Shown: positions 12,300-24,862, numbered from the stretch's first letter. The stretch: DNA of 64,000 bases from Adiantum capillus-veneris (GCA_014529385.2 CM043950.1:72632435-72696434); one strand, 5' to 3'. The notes: generated by a model from the sequence alone, not told the origin. Numbers and translations: made by a program.

Positions 12300-13340
12300 G
12301 GGCACTGATGGTGCAACCAGCTACAAAGAGTGCAAAGCAGGACTCTATGTGCTCTTAAGGACTTTCCAAAGTGATGGAGCAGTTGTATGAAGATCAAGAG
12401 CAGGAAAGGAGCAACACTTATGTATGCTATATGTAGTTTTTCAAGGGTAGAATGCTCTTTTATGGTGTCGTTCATAGGACATGTTTGAAGTGTAGAAAGT
12501 GAAAAAATGAGAGCGACACAAGTGTCCCTCTCAATATGGTCCAGAACCTGGTTTAGATCGCTCCTCAAACGGAGCCAATGTGTGCAAGGTATGGCACTTT
12601 TAAACTAGAGTGCATCTGAGCTAGACATGGTAGATGGATATAGGTGGTCAAAGTGGTTTTCAGTATATAGATGTGTAGAGCTCATTATGAGGAGTATATT
12701 TGTCTTGTCAAATCATCATTTCGAGTCCATGTTATGAAGATATTACCAGTTGAAGTTTCACAGGGGGGCAATTATGAGCCAGTTGGGTCGCCTCAATCAG
12801 TGTGCCATCTAAGGTTTTTGGAGCCTCGACATGATTTTTATGCAAACTATACAGTGTTTGAATCCCATGGGAAGTGACGACACGTCAATCAAAGTCCAGA
12901 TTGGCAAGATAAATAGGTTTGATGTTGGGTAATAGTTGATTGCAAGGTGATGCCAGATAGTTTTCCAATTTTTGTTCGACGTGGTTGAAAGTCTGGGGAA
13001 AGATGGAGTGTGACAAAGATGGAGGAATTCAAAGCATAGGAGATGATTTTTCAATGGGTCTTTCCATCTTGGGAATTGGATCACAAATCACAAACTAGCA
13101 AGAGGAGAAAGTGGGTCAATGAAATTGAATTTTTATAAACTTGTTTGTGAAGTTGGGATGCTCTGGAGGGGTTTCCCCTTGCTGGTGCCATGTGGCATGC
13201 AGCATGAACCCACATGGGGAGCCTGGGACTTTTAATTGGAGTATATAGGCTGGGTTGTGCACACTCAAGAGGCGTCAGAAAGGAGCATTGGAGATCTTGA
13301 GGGCGTGGGTCTATGGCAACCTTACATCGGCGCTGTGCCA
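12299..13340 (+). repeat. Truncated Tat-like 3' LTR
   Basis: Another copy of the LTR family seen at 9405-11830, starting after the polypurine tract (TGGGCACTGATGGTGCAAC). Shared landmarks are TGATGGTGCAACC, GTGCCATGTGGC and AACCCACATG. It loses similarity near 13340, so its downstream half is missing or was replaced. Confidence 0.6.
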
Positions 13341-14537
13341 TTCATCAACCCAAAATACATTACATGATATCCAAAAAATTCCCACTTGATAGAAAATATT
13401 TTTTTTGTTGAATTTCTTGGTTTAATATCCAGTTGGTTATAACCTATCTTTGAGCGTCTTAATCAATAAATATTCCTCATCAAGAGATATATTCATAGTA
13501 ATATAAGCACTCTCAGGCTCTTCCCTTGTTTCCACTTAATCTATCCTCTTAGCATCCTCAAGTTCACCATAAGATTTTTTAAATTGATCTTGAATCTCTC
13601 TAATTGGCTGCTCAACAATGATCTTGCGATCACGACTAGTGTACTTTTTGTAATGGGATGGTACACTCAATAATCCTTTTTTAAAAAACTCTTCTATAGT
13701 TTTGCTTTCATTTTCCATCTCCATCGTCCATGCCTCTTCAATGTTCATTTCAGTTCTCTATATTTATTTTTTTGCTCAACTTTTGTCCATCTAGACTCTC
13801 TAGCAATATCAACTTTCTTAGATGCATCCGTGGAGGTTTTTCCGTTTGTCATTATTTTGGCTTCAAGATACTTGGTTGAGGAGGTGTTGAGAGTTTTCTG
13901 GTCACTTTCTCTTTTATGAAATTGGGAGATCCTTCCAGCAACAAGTATGAATTTTTCTAATTGATGCATGGCATCGGGTTTTTCTTCCACCCTATTTGTT
14001 TGTTTGTTCGAGTATCAGTGTTGTAGTTTGGGTTTTTTATTTGGAAAAATTAAAGACCCTATGATTTTTTATCATCTGCAAATAGGTCTAAACATACTTG
14101 GGTGTCTAGGTGTCATAGTAACACTGGCTACTTGGCTCCCATTCTCATCTTTTAGGATACTATCTGAGTCATTTTCCATGGTAAGGTTCCAAATGGAAAT
14201 CTCATCCTGAATACAAAAATAGTACACCTCCATCTCTAATTCTTGTGTCACTTTATATCCTCGTTTCTTTCCTAATTTTCTTGTTCAGGAGTCACACTTA
14301 TCATTGAAAATGTGTTACCATACATATGTGGTAGTAATGTAACACAATTAGAACCATCGGGGTATTTTTTCCCTCAATAGGAGGTTTTCTCCTCGGTGCA
14401 TTGTATATATGCCCATCATTCTAGGGATAAATTATCTTTTTATTTTGCACTAAGAAATACTACTTTTTGTTGTGTGCCTTGAGATTCCTTTTTCTTATCC
14501 AAGCTATGTGTGTTTCCTTACAACCCTATTTTCAACA
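13341..14537 (+). repeat. Probable 5' LTR and flank of an old copia element
   Basis: The right boundary is inferred: TTTTCAACA ends at 14537 and is followed by a decayed initiator-tRNA-Met primer site. The left boundary was not found. Two abutting minus-strand open frames, 13536-13748 and 13745-13990, overlap by ATGA and encode K/E-rich peptides with no recognisable motif; I do not call them genes. Confidence 0.4.
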
Positions 14538-14538
14538 A

Positions 14539-14552
14539 TTGATATAAGAGTA
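14539..14552 (+). promoter_or_regulatory. Decayed primer binding site (tRNA-iMet type)
   Basis: TTGATATAAGAG resembles the canonical TGGTATCAGAGC with G-to-A and C-to-A changes. It lies 1-2 bases after a CA end and about 340 bp before a copia gag start, where a primer site should be. Confidence 0.6.
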
Positions 14553-14892
14553 GGTTGCATCCTTTCAAGATTAGTTGCCAATGGCGCCCAACACACACAT
14601 GCTCACTTTCTTAGATTTTGGTGAGCTTTGGTGAGCGTCATCAAGTCTGCTCAAAATTTCATTCAAGCTCATTTCGGCCTTCATTTCCACTACAAGCAAT
14701 AATGCACATGCAGTTTTGTCCTTTTGTGCAAACTTACTATCAATAGCATTTGTTGCATAACAGGTCCCTTGCATTCTTCTTTGGGTTGTGCTATATAGCA
14801 CGTTCTGGTCTCGCTTTGTTTTTCCTCTTTTTGGATAGTTTTCATGTAAAGTGTAGACTGACAACAACATAGATGTGATCAAGATATTTGCT

Positions 14893-17800
14893 ATGGAGGA
14901 AAATTTGGATGGGGACAATTACCCAATGTGGGCTTACATGATGGAGCATGTTCTTGTCTCAAAGGGAGTTTGGAATGTTGTGCATAGCATTTATATGCAT
15001 CCTGGTTCTGTGGATACAAGCAATGTTGAGAATGTTGCAGGTTTTTGAGGTAGGGTTGTTGCTGCTGCAAGAGATGTTTTTCTTACACTTGAGCAAGATC
15101 ATTGAGAAGCTAGAGATGCACAAGCTCATGCATTAATAGAATTATGTGTGTAGCACACTATTACTCCTCAAAATTAAATCAACTAAACAAGCTTGGGATA
15201 TTCTAGCTGGTCTTCGTGCAAGTTTCAATGAGGCAAAAATTGCATTGTTGCGTAAAGAGATGGACACTTTCATTGATGGTATCAATGATATTAGTGAGCA
15301 ACTTATTTTTACAAGCGAATTCATTTCTAGTAGTTCCCTTGTGTAGACTCTCCTTAACGCTTTGCTATATTCTTACCACACTTTTGCTAGTACTTGGACA
15401 CTTATGACTCAAGAAAATCCTGATGTTTTCAAGTTTGATACATTATGCACATTAATGCTACAAGATTCACCTTCAAGAAACAACAGGGCTAAACGACATG
15501 CCATTGTTGCCTCTCAAAGGAAAAGTGATAACAATAATGTAGCGAACTCATGGTTTTTCTGTGAGTGGTAAATCACTTGTTCCTACTGATCTTGCTGGCA
15601 GCACTTCGTCTAGGAATTTTGGTGAAAAGGGAAAAAAGAAGATGTGTTGCCATTATTGTAAAGCTAATGATCACTTGATCAAATAGTGTTCAAAATTATT
15701 GAACTTGAAGGCAAAAGAGGCTAAGAAGAAAGAAGCTATTTCCACTACAAGTGTAGTTATTGTTGATTATTCTATGAAAGGATATTTTGATGCTAATGGA
15801 GATGTAGAATAGGCTTTTAGTGCAAAGTGAACTTCTGATCCTTCTGCCCTTGATGCATGTATGTCAGTTGCTGCAGATTCTCAGGTGTGGTACTTTGACA
15901 GTGGTGCTACAAAGCACATTGCCTCTCATTATGACTTTTTTACCTCTCTTGAGGATATCCCTCATCAAAATACAGACGCTTTTGCCAACATTGCCTCTTA
16001 TCTAGTCAAGGGACTTCAAAAGATTATGTTGACTATTTTGAATGGTAGTTCTTTCACACTTGTCGGTGCATGCATGTTTTGGGTATCTAAATTTTGCCAG
16101 TTTTCTACATTTGTAAAAATCTTATATGGTTGCTTCTTTGCTTCCTCTTGAATTTTTTGTAAAGCATGTCTATGAGGGCTGTCTTTTTCGTAAGATGCAG
16201 CATTTGAAATTTCCAAAGAGATGTTCACTTAGGGCTACATGCAAGTTGCAGTTTGTGCATAGTGATGTTTGTGGGCCCATGCAAACTTTTTCCTTGGGAA
16301 ATTACCTTTACTGTGCGACTTTCATTGATGACTACTCTAGGAATGTATAGGTATATCCACTTAAAGGTAAGTCTAAAGTGTTTATGTTCTTCAAGCCATT
16401 TCTAGCTATGGCTGAAAATGTCTCTTAATGTACCATGGGTACCCTCCACCTGGGGGATTCACTCTATATAAAAAATGGGACGCCACCTACGAGCGGAAAA
16501 CTTTGATAAAACCCTATATATGACTCAGATTACGGAATATGACCCCCATTTCTACGCTTATACGATAATCAATGTAAAAAACTATCATACCCCTATCTTA
16601 CATATAAATTTTAGGTCTCCCATTATCTAATTGAGTACAACTAGTCAAAGAGCGTGTAGCATAGTGACTCGCAACGCACTAATGAACCACTTCTGTTGAT
16701 AAGCAGATGTACCCTCAATGTGTCTTAATTTGACTTTCAAACTATGTGCTCGTTTAGCCTGCACTCTAGCTACTCATCCAATTTTGAACCATCTAAACTA
16801 CTCAAAAAACATGGTTATAAAGTTGTGTTAGGTTCTCCGTGTAAATTTAAAAACTCTTTATAGCTTTCATCCCTCAATAAATGAACTATAATCACAAAAC
16901 AAGCAAATGATACAAAGCAATGTTAGTTGTTGCATGTGTCTTTGTAGCTATTGACTCACAAGTTTGATGATAGCCTCTTTTGGGAAGCCATATTTTTGAA
17001 ACACAAAACTTCCTCTCATTTTCCCCTTTCCCCCCCTCCGCATAAATATGATAACCCCTCCCTTATTTTTAAGCTTGGGAGATAAATTGTTGGGGGCATG
17101 CCTCTAACTTATACGCTTATGTAACTTGTAAACTCCCCTGCATGTACGTGGTGCGATAAGTTTTCCATGGTGAGTCCCCCGGGACCCTTAATTCAAATCA
17201 AGGGGGAGAGTATATGCCTCATGCATTTATTGCATTTTTGGCTAGCCGTGGGATAAAACACCAATTTATAATGGCATGATAGAAAGTCATCTATTAATCA
17301 CATGCACGTTTTTTGTTGTTTGGCTTATGCTAGGGGGCCACAAACACAACACAAAAAATTTGATGATAAGGCTATCAAATGCATTTTTGTTGGTATAGTA
17401 CCAAAATCAAAAGCTAAAAGTTATACCATCCATAAACAAAGCATATCTTAATTTCACATGATGTTGTGTCTGTGAAAAATTTTGTTCAGGCTTTGTTGTC
17501 ATGTACATGAGACAATAATGTAAACTCACGCGACATTTACGACATTTTTTTTGCCTCTTTTCAGTGGTGGAAACTTGAACGTAAATTCTAATGAGGCAAA
17601 ATGTATAGCCTATGGGGGGTTTTAAAAATGTTACAGGTCATCCAATTTGTGATGCAGATGTATATGATGTACTTGATGTGGAAAGGGATGAGAATGAGTA
17701 GGCTAGAGGTATGCCAAAATCGTTGGTGAATACTTTGCATGAGAGTAGATTGGATACACCTTTGTCTAGTCATACTTTTTTAGGTTCTTGGGAGGCATCT

Positions 17801-18340
17801 GATGCATAAGATTGTTATGATTTGGTTGTTTCTACCTTAATATGTGATGTAGAGGAACCTCTTTCTTTCGATGAAGCACAAAATTCAAAAAACTGGATGG
17901 CCACTATGCAATCAGAATATGATGCACTTATAAAACATGACACATGGGATCTATGTGATTTTCCTCCTGGCATGAAGTCCATTGTGGTACCAAATGGGTT
18001 TACAAGTTGAAACGCAATTCGGATGGTGAGATTGGTGGTTATAAGTCTCTACTTGTTACAAAAGTTTATTCATATATTATGAAGAGACTTTGGTTTCCAC
18101 CTGTTTTTTTCTATTTGCATCAGAAGCTCATTTTGATTGGGATGTACATCAATCAGACATTGTTATTGCCTTCTTGAGTGGTGACATTTTTGAGGAAGCT
18201 TATGTAACACAACCTCACGGTTTTGTCAGGAAAGGATAAGAGGATAAAGTATGAAAATGTAAGAAAGCTTTGTATGGGCTAAATAAGTCTCCTAGTGCTT
18301 GGTATGAGAAAGATGACATTCATTTGGTTAAATGAGTCTT
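14893..18340 (+). pseudogene. Old Ty1/copia gag-pol remnant
   Basis: Gag begins at ATG 14893 (MEENLDGDNYPMWAYMMEHV, the copia gag N terminus). It continues in pieces: gag helices at 15146-15570, zinc knuckle CCHYCKANDHLIK near 15640-15690 with a TAG in place of the next Q, protease YFDSGATKHIAS at about 15890, and integrase start LQFVHSDVCGPM and CATFIDDYSR at 16240-16350. It resumes after 17310 with the post-integrase KFDDKAIKCIFVG segment and RT start (NWMATMQSEYDAL, at 17900). Beyond 18000 RT homology continues through many frameshifts to 18340, where an LTR begins. At least ten stops and frameshifts make it non-functional. RT motif C and RNase H are missing. Confidence 0.85.
16430..17310. 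other. Non-coding segment replacing the copia integrase core
   Basis: The catalytic part of the integrase is absent between 16430 and 17310, and the sequence there has no copia coding similarity. It begins with GTACCATGGGTACC, a short palindrome, and contains C-rich stretches. An insertion combined with deletion of flanking DNA would explain it, but no target duplication or terminal repeats were identified. Confidence 0.5.
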
Positions 18341-18341
18341 G

Positions 18342-19255
18342 TGTAACGGTCCAATAGAAAGCACTTTGTATACAAACAATGAGAGTGATGCACTTCTGTT
18401 TTAGGGAAAACTACTCCCCTGTTCATGCTCACAAACACGACACAGACAACATACTTATCATCCGGTGACACGACCAACCCGTAGGTGCACAGAGGCAATC
18501 TCGTTAGCTTGTCAGGCTGAGACCAACCTACACATACGCACTTCTATGATGCATCAATCACTAATCCTTGTTAGCTTCAACCCACTCTATCCCTAAACGC
18601 CCATAACACGGTTTGTACATCAAATGAATTGAGAATCGCTTCAAACTTGCTAGGCGCTATCCCCTTACTAGGATACACTCACCTATAAGTCCGATCTCAC
18701 CAGATTATAACCTTAACTACCTCGAATACAGTCACGATAGACTCACAGGTCATAACCTAAAAGTGTGTGAAACCTAAGTCTATGAGCATCTATGCATAGC
18801 GAGTCTCGTCCTCGTTCCATAAAGTACTTGATTGTTGAAAAGAGACACTGTTTGTGCTACTTACAAGCAAAACAAGATCTTGGAAGGGTGGCTCGCGAAC
18901 AGCTCGAAGATGCAAATGCGTGGCGTGGACGCGTAGCTCTTTAGAGGCTACCGCAATGGTGTGGTCGCTTCGTGAATCCGGTGAGGGAGATGCATGAGCG
19001 AAGAGGATAAGATCACACTCTCTTTCTCTCTCTCTCCAACTCGTAGGACACAGGATTAATCATTTAAATGGTATTTAAAAAACGGTTCTAAGGTGACCTA
19101 GTGGAAATGCATCTAGGTCCCGACCGACTAATTAATCTTTACATAATCCAAAAAAGTGGATCAAAATGATAAGACGTCTTCGACATAAAAATGGGAATTT
19201 GATAGGCTTTACAAGGTGGGCTCATTACAAAAGTTGGACAAGCTGGGCTCCAACA
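18342..19255 (-). repeat. LTR (3' LTR of a minus-strand element)
   Basis: Starts TGTAACGG and ends CTCCAACA on the plus strand, giving the standard TG...CA ends. On the minus strand it begins TGTTGGAGCCCAG, directly after a purine tract. Length 914 bp. It lies inside the copia RT remnant, flanked on the left by TCTTG. No second copy was found to the right, so the element is probably truncated. Confidence 0.65.
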
Positions 19256-19268
19256 CTCCCCCCCTCCT
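19256..19268 (-). promoter_or_regulatory. Polypurine tract
   Basis: On the minus strand AGGAGGGGGGGAG lies directly before the LTR start TGTTGG, the position from which plus-strand DNA synthesis starts in LTR elements. It fixes the element orientation as minus. Confidence 0.75.
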
Positions 19269-19289
19269 AGTTCATGTCTACCATGACAT

Positions 19290-22200
19290 GACTGGCTTTG
19301 TCTTCAATGTCTTTGTCTTTCTTCCTGGTTTATTTGATGTAGAAACGCATCGTATCTCATAGATTTGCTCACCATTAATGGGCCAAAAGTTTTTGACTTG
19401 TACATGAAGAAGCCGATGTAAAATGCTTCTTCGAATGTCTGAGATGGTAGCTGGGCAAAAACATGAGCCGTCTGAAGTATGCGTACAAAATTGGCTCTGT
19501 AGGTGGCCCACTTAAATCATATGATAGCTCCAATATGATTCTTCGTGTATTTATGAACTCTGAACTCCAGCTCTCTAAAAACGCTGTGAGACAGGCCAAA
19601 AATGTCCGAGCTATTTTACAAAGCATTTTGCACGACAGGTCGAGAGAGCCTCCGAATTCCGCAATGGCGCCCTGAAGGGTTTTCACCATGTAAGAACCTG
19701 ATATTCTCTCTCCTTCGTCTGGTCCTGGAAAAACTGGATAGTTCAGCCAAGTGGGATTTCTGCTTTGTAAGGATTTATGTTGGCTGTAAGTATAAGTTCT
19801 GGGGGTTGGGCAAAAAGTTCTATCATCTCTAAGCTCAGGTGGTGCATTGACTAAGTGGATCAGGTTGTTAGGATGATCCAAAAGCCACTGATGCCTCCAC
19901 TTTAGCTGGCTATCTACGATTCTGGTTTGCTGTTCCCGAACTTGTAATTGTCCTTCAAATAGTGGCACTTGTTCTTCCTTTGCTAGCTGTCGTTGATGTG
20001 TCAGTGTTTCATATTTCAGTAGAGCATAGGGTAACATTGGGGCATTCCACTCTTCCCGTAGTTCTGTTGTTGCTATCTTGACTGATCTGGAGAGTCCTTG
20101 TAGCATCTCCTTCTCTTTTCATGACCTTGTACCACATAATCTTTGATTGCTTTTCCATTTCTTCGGCCACGTTCTGCTCTTGAAATTTTGTGACTGAGTC
20201 TTTGTCTTCTTCTTGGCTGTTGGAGCCAGCTTGATCATTCTGTGTATCTAGGGCCCCAGGGTCCTCTGATCCTTCCTCATAATCATCATCACCCCCATAT
20301 AGTTCTGCCAGGCCAGCCAAATCCGTGGTCGCTTGCACCAGGTGCACCCGCACCTGCCCTTGGGGTTGCTTTGCAGTTTGGAGACTTGCAATTTGTGCAG
20401 CCATTGTTCGATTATTGATTTGGAGTGTTTGAAATTCCATCTCCTTTTGGGCTGCAGCCTCTTCTAACTCTTTTACTCTGTTATGCAGATTCTCATTTTC
20501 TTCCTTGATGGACTTGGAAACAAGGCTTTCTATTTCACTGTCATGAGCTGGTCCTTGTTGTTGTTCACTTTGTAAATCTAAGATTTGCCTTTGCAACTGA
20601 TCCTCAGCTCTAAGTGCACTTTCAGCTATCATTAACCTCTATTTTCTTTCCAATTCCAACTCTCTCTTCAGTGCCTCCATGTCTTCTTGCGGTTCGACCA
20701 CCGGTGTTGCTAGTAGCAGCGTTTTTTGTTTCTTTGCTCTTTATATCTCCCTTGCCTATATGTCTGCTACTGCTCTCAAATCCTTCACTTCAATTTGTAA
20801 GTCATCAATTATGACTTGTAAATTTTTTACAGTCTCCAGGGCATCTTGATTTTTTTCCATCAACCTCTGGATTTGTTCATCTCTGTCATTGACATCTTCA
20901 AGAAACACATTGATTGTATCTTCACAAATGGTATTGAAACTTTCTGACTCCTGTAAATTTTTCTTGAGGAGGTTTACTCTGCTTTTGAGACCCAAAATCT
21001 TAGCATCTTTAATGCTGATCAGTTTAAGGTTGTCATCTCTTTGCTCCTACAACTTCAGAACCTCTTGATGGGTTGTTTCCAATTTCTTTTTGTTTGCCCT
21101 GTTCAAATCGGCTAACAGCCGACTGTGCAGTCTCGTTTGGTTTAAAAGAGTCTCCATTGACTGTAAATCTAGGTTTATAGTAGCTTCCAACTCAATTTCT
21201 TGAGAGGAGGAAGCTTTTTCTCTTGTCAAATCTACCTCTATGTGCTTGCCTTTATCAATGTCTGATACTGTTTCAGTGTTTAGATGTCCATCTGTCCTTT
21301 CTTCTTCTTCTCCATTGGGTGGTGTAGGAACTCTCTCATCACGATGTGAGCTCTCTGAATGCGGAGGAGAGTCAACAGGTGGAGTTGATTTCCTTTCACT
21401 TGTCTCTGGCCTTGGAGATGGAGGTGGTGTTTCCTCATCTCGTGTAGTTGGCCTCAATTGATCTCTCAAGGTCTGGAGATCCTCCTCTTCAAGTAGTAGT
21501 TCTGGCTCATCCGTAGCATTCCTCTCTTAGATGTATCTCTCAAACCAGTCCAACTCAAAATCTTGATTGTGTTTATTCTTTGTTCTTAATGTGTAAGTGC
21601 TACTAGAGGGTCTCCAAGTGGCGCCTACATCGCCTCGTAGAGATCTTTCTAGTACAAAGCCTTCTACCATTCTTTCCTACCTTCTGCAATCTGGTGTTGT
21701 TCTCAATTTCCGCTTTCCGCTTCTTTAATCTCAAGTTCTCTTCTTCAGCTTTTCTTTCTTCTTCCATCATTTCCTGTGTACTTCTGGTGACTCTTTCTAG
21801 CCTGCGTCCTCCAATGGTGTTAGTAGAGGGAGGTACTCGCGTTTGTTGTCTGTCTTCAATATTCTCTCATAGCACCAGCCAGTCGTTCTATTGAGGAGCA
21901 AGTGGTAGCGGATCTGACACTCCTATGGCATGGTATATCATTCTGGTGAGTACTTCTCCTCCTGCAATGTAATTTGGCTTGTCCTGCTGTAGCTTTGTGA
22001 CTTCCTCAACTAGATATGATGCATGATTTATATAGAAATCATGTGTCATTCCCATAGCCCAGGTCATTGTTGTTGAGATGACCCCGTGTGGTGTAGTGTA
22101 TCTAGGCGGTCTCTTGCTGTAGCTCAACAAACATTGACTGTATACCTGTGTCAGTTCCCTCACTTCTGGGTTTTCTATGAGTTCAAAAGACGGTAGTTTG

Positions 22201-22684
22201 GATCTCTGCAGGTAGACAGTGAGATTCTTCCTTCTTTGTCTCATGTTGGCTCCCTGATCAGACAATTTTAGCATTTCTTTGATGATTTCCTGGGTGATCT
22301 GAATCTCCATCATCTTATTATCCATGCCTACAACCCTGCAAGTTCCGTCTTCTTGGATAGTCTCAATGAGTTGTTGTAGCCTCTTGAAATCTATCCCATT
22401 GGTGGTAGTGAAACAAAGTTCCATAAGCCAACTTTCTTCATCCATGATCTTTGCGGTGATCTTTTCAGGTAGTTTTTTTCCTCCTTGGGGATCATTACTG
22501 TATCCACTCCATTTCCTTTGTCATCCACATAGGAACCTTGGTAGATTTGGAAAGCTGCTGCCTGTTGCACGCTTGCAGGTATTCATGTGGCTGCTGGCTT
22601 TAATGAATTGTGTAGAAGTGTATAGGGTATTGCACCCTCCGTTGCCAGGTTCTTCCCTTTTCTTTTTCCCAGAGAAGCTTCCAT
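19290..22684 (-). pseudogene. Long unrecognised coiled-coil reading frame of a non-autonomous LTR element
   Basis: A protein of roughly 1,100 residues is spread over the minus strand with a few frameshifts and stops. The start ATG at 22682-22684 opens MEASLGKRKGKNLA. Segment 1 (22684-21888) has a compact alpha-helical region (EIIKEMLKLSDQGANMRQ, ISTTMTWAMGMTHDFYINHA). Segment 2 (21890-21640) is a charged coiled coil (MMEEERKAEEENLRLKKRKA). Segment 3 (21469-21047) is P/S/E-rich, then coiled coil. Segments 4 (20995-20756) and 5 (20632-20009) are coiled coils with an acidic patch. Segment 6 (20106-19290) ends with a helical domain (FFMYKSKTFGPLMVSKSMRY). Stops fit CGA-to-TGA and CAG/CAA-to-TAG/TAA. 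There is no zinc knuckle, protease, RT or integrase. It ends just before the polypurine tract, so it is the only gene of this element. A highly diverged gag or a captured host gene are alternatives; I do not recognise the family. Confidence 0.6.
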
Positions 22685-22977
22685 GGATCCTGTATTTACA
22701 AGTAATGGTTAATGTACAAACATAGTACTTCTTTTCTAAATTGGTTATCACTTAAGCATGCGTCTAGGTGAGCCCTCTTAGTCCCAAGATGAGTTAGTGA
22801 AAAATGTTAGCAGATAGACAAGTTCTTTCAGTGTCTGACTCTGACGGCTTCAAATTAATGTTGTCAATGAAGGAGAATGTGTCCAAATGCTTTTAAACTT
22901 TGTGTGGTACCTGTGCATATGGTTTCTAAACTCTCCATATGGTCACATTTTCATAATCAGGCCAAGTTCACACCCTG

Positions 22978-23001
22978 CTGAGTCTATCGCGATAGACTCA
23001 G
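22978..23001. repeat. 24-bp perfect palindrome, first of three copies
   Basis: Arm CTGAGTCTATCG meets its exact complement with no spacer. A second copy at about 23278-23297 has both central CG pairs changed to TG (core TATTGTGATA); the third at 23580-23596 keeps the core TATCGCGATA. Spacing is about 300 bp each. Such a site could bind a dimeric protein or mark a tandem unit that has otherwise diverged. Confidence 0.75.
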
Positions 23002-23537
23002 TATCTTCTAGGAGGGGAGTTATTTTTCACATGTGACTTCACACTCAGATTCCCCGTGGCTTGTATATGAACTGATCCCATTTCCATCTCAAATGGATGT
23101 CAAGTGACCCCCTTTTGGACCAACTTTCCTTTTTTGTGATTCCCTCCGAGGAGATGGTGGTCTATCTCTCTAATTTTGTGTTGTTTTGGTCTCAAACTTA
23201 GTGGGTAGCCCTCTTGCATCATGCTAAAGCCAACTTTTGATTCCAATTTTTGATCAAATGGCCCTGTGTCCTTCAGCTTAGTCTATTGTGATAGACTCAT
23301 ACTTAGTGTCATTTTGTTATATTTTTGCTCTATAGTCATTTGTCTGCCTTCTCCTAGTTGATGTAAGGTCCCTTGACCCCTCACATGTGAATTTTAATTG
23401 TCTGTCCTTGAGATGTCCCGTTCTAACTCTGAGCTGCATCAAGTCTATCTCTTCTTGTCATATGAGTCCATCTTGTCCCAAAATTGGTGTACTGCCTCCA
23501 TATGCTTCCCAAAGTCTATCCTTGTGATACCACCCCT

Positions 23538-23565
23538 CCCCCCCCCCCCCCCCCCCCCCCCCCCC
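23538..23565 (+). repeat. 28-C homopolymer run
   Basis: Poly-C on the plus strand, about 15 bp before the third palindrome copy. Length may be uncertain, because such runs are hard to sequence. Confidence 0.85.
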
Positions 23566-23922
23566 AAAGATGAGTAGTTGGTCTATCGCGATAGACTTAG
23601 TTTCTTGGTCAAGATAGAGAAAATTTGCACTTTGATTTGATATTTGGGGTCATTAGGCCTTGTTAGTACCCTTTATGAAGTCACAATCAAAATTTTACGT
23701 TGGAGAGGGGGAATGGGGAACGACGCCCGGCATGACCAAAAATGCCTCTCTATAGCTCAGGGTCAACACAACACCCCAATCCACTCGAAAACACCTTCAA
23801 AATGACAATCTACACATGATCCACTTCACTTGCTCAGTCCCCAAGCACACACCCGCTATCCAAGACCGCAAAAGGAGCCGACACCTCACTGCACCCGCTC
23901 TGCCTCCCTCCGCACATACACT

Positions 23923-24162
<240 letters not shown>

Positions 24163-24542
24163 AGCACCAACGATCCGGGCGTACACAGGCTTCACCGGCA
24201 CCGCGGCTGGCAACAGACGAGACGACAAAGAAAAAAGGGGAAGGGGGATGCGACACAGCACCATAGACCAAAAGGGTTGTGCATTAATGGCTTCGAAGCT
24301 CCATTACAATCCTTCTCTGAACTTCTCTCTCTTCTCCTCTCATGTACAATGCAAAAAAAGGAGAACCCCCTAGTTACAAAACAATTTTGCCCCCTTATTA
24401 GGCTCGTTTTTGAGTTTTTTGGTATTTTTCATGGTAGGCCGACATGTGGCACTCCCCTTGGGAGGCTTTGCTGGACTTTGACTAGCTTGGTGTTCATCCC
24501 GAGACTTCACACTTCACTTTACACACAAGCACCCTCTAGGGA

Positions 24543-24564
24543 GCAACGACGGCGCCGTCGTTGC
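24543..24564. promoter_or_regulatory. 22-bp perfect GC-rich palindrome in the LTR
   Basis: Arm GCAACGACGGC meets its complement with no spacer, contains a GGCGCC core, and is flanked by a C-run. It holds the same position in the LTR as the inverted repeats at 10639-10656 and 11132-11153, although the arm sequences differ. Confidence 0.7.
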
Positions 24565-24862
24565 CCCCCTAAGGGCTCACATTGCCTTCAAAAAAGGTTT
24601 TGGACCAAATTTGTCTGCAAGAAATGGCCCCCCCATGGGCGGGTGCCACATCATCACCTTTCTCGCGAGGGCGGAGCCGCCCTAAACCACCACCTATCGC
24701 CAACGGCCGCTAGCGCAACGCCCATGGCGCTTTCCGCCATAGCCAACACCGCACGAAGCTCCAAGAGCTCCTCGCTTCCCTTTGTGATACCTATGAGGCC
24801 TCACGGCCCTGCCCAAATAGCCCGTGGTCTTCATTTTTGGCGCCGCATGTGGGACCTCCCAG

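Larger units (their letters stand above)
22685..23690. other. Spacer with three CG-centred palindromes
   Basis: No gene is supported. The palindrome copies at 22978-23001, about 23278-23297 and 23580-23596 are described separately. Upstream leader or primer site for the coiled-coil element was sought here and not found. Confidence 0.5.

Noticed and set aside
13536-13990. Two abutting minus-strand open frames
   Set aside because: Charged peptides without motifs in a decayed repeat region; insufficient to call a gene.
14571-14918. Minus-strand open frame of 115 residues
   Set aside because: Overlaps the leader and gag start of the old copia element in antisense; no recognisable domain.
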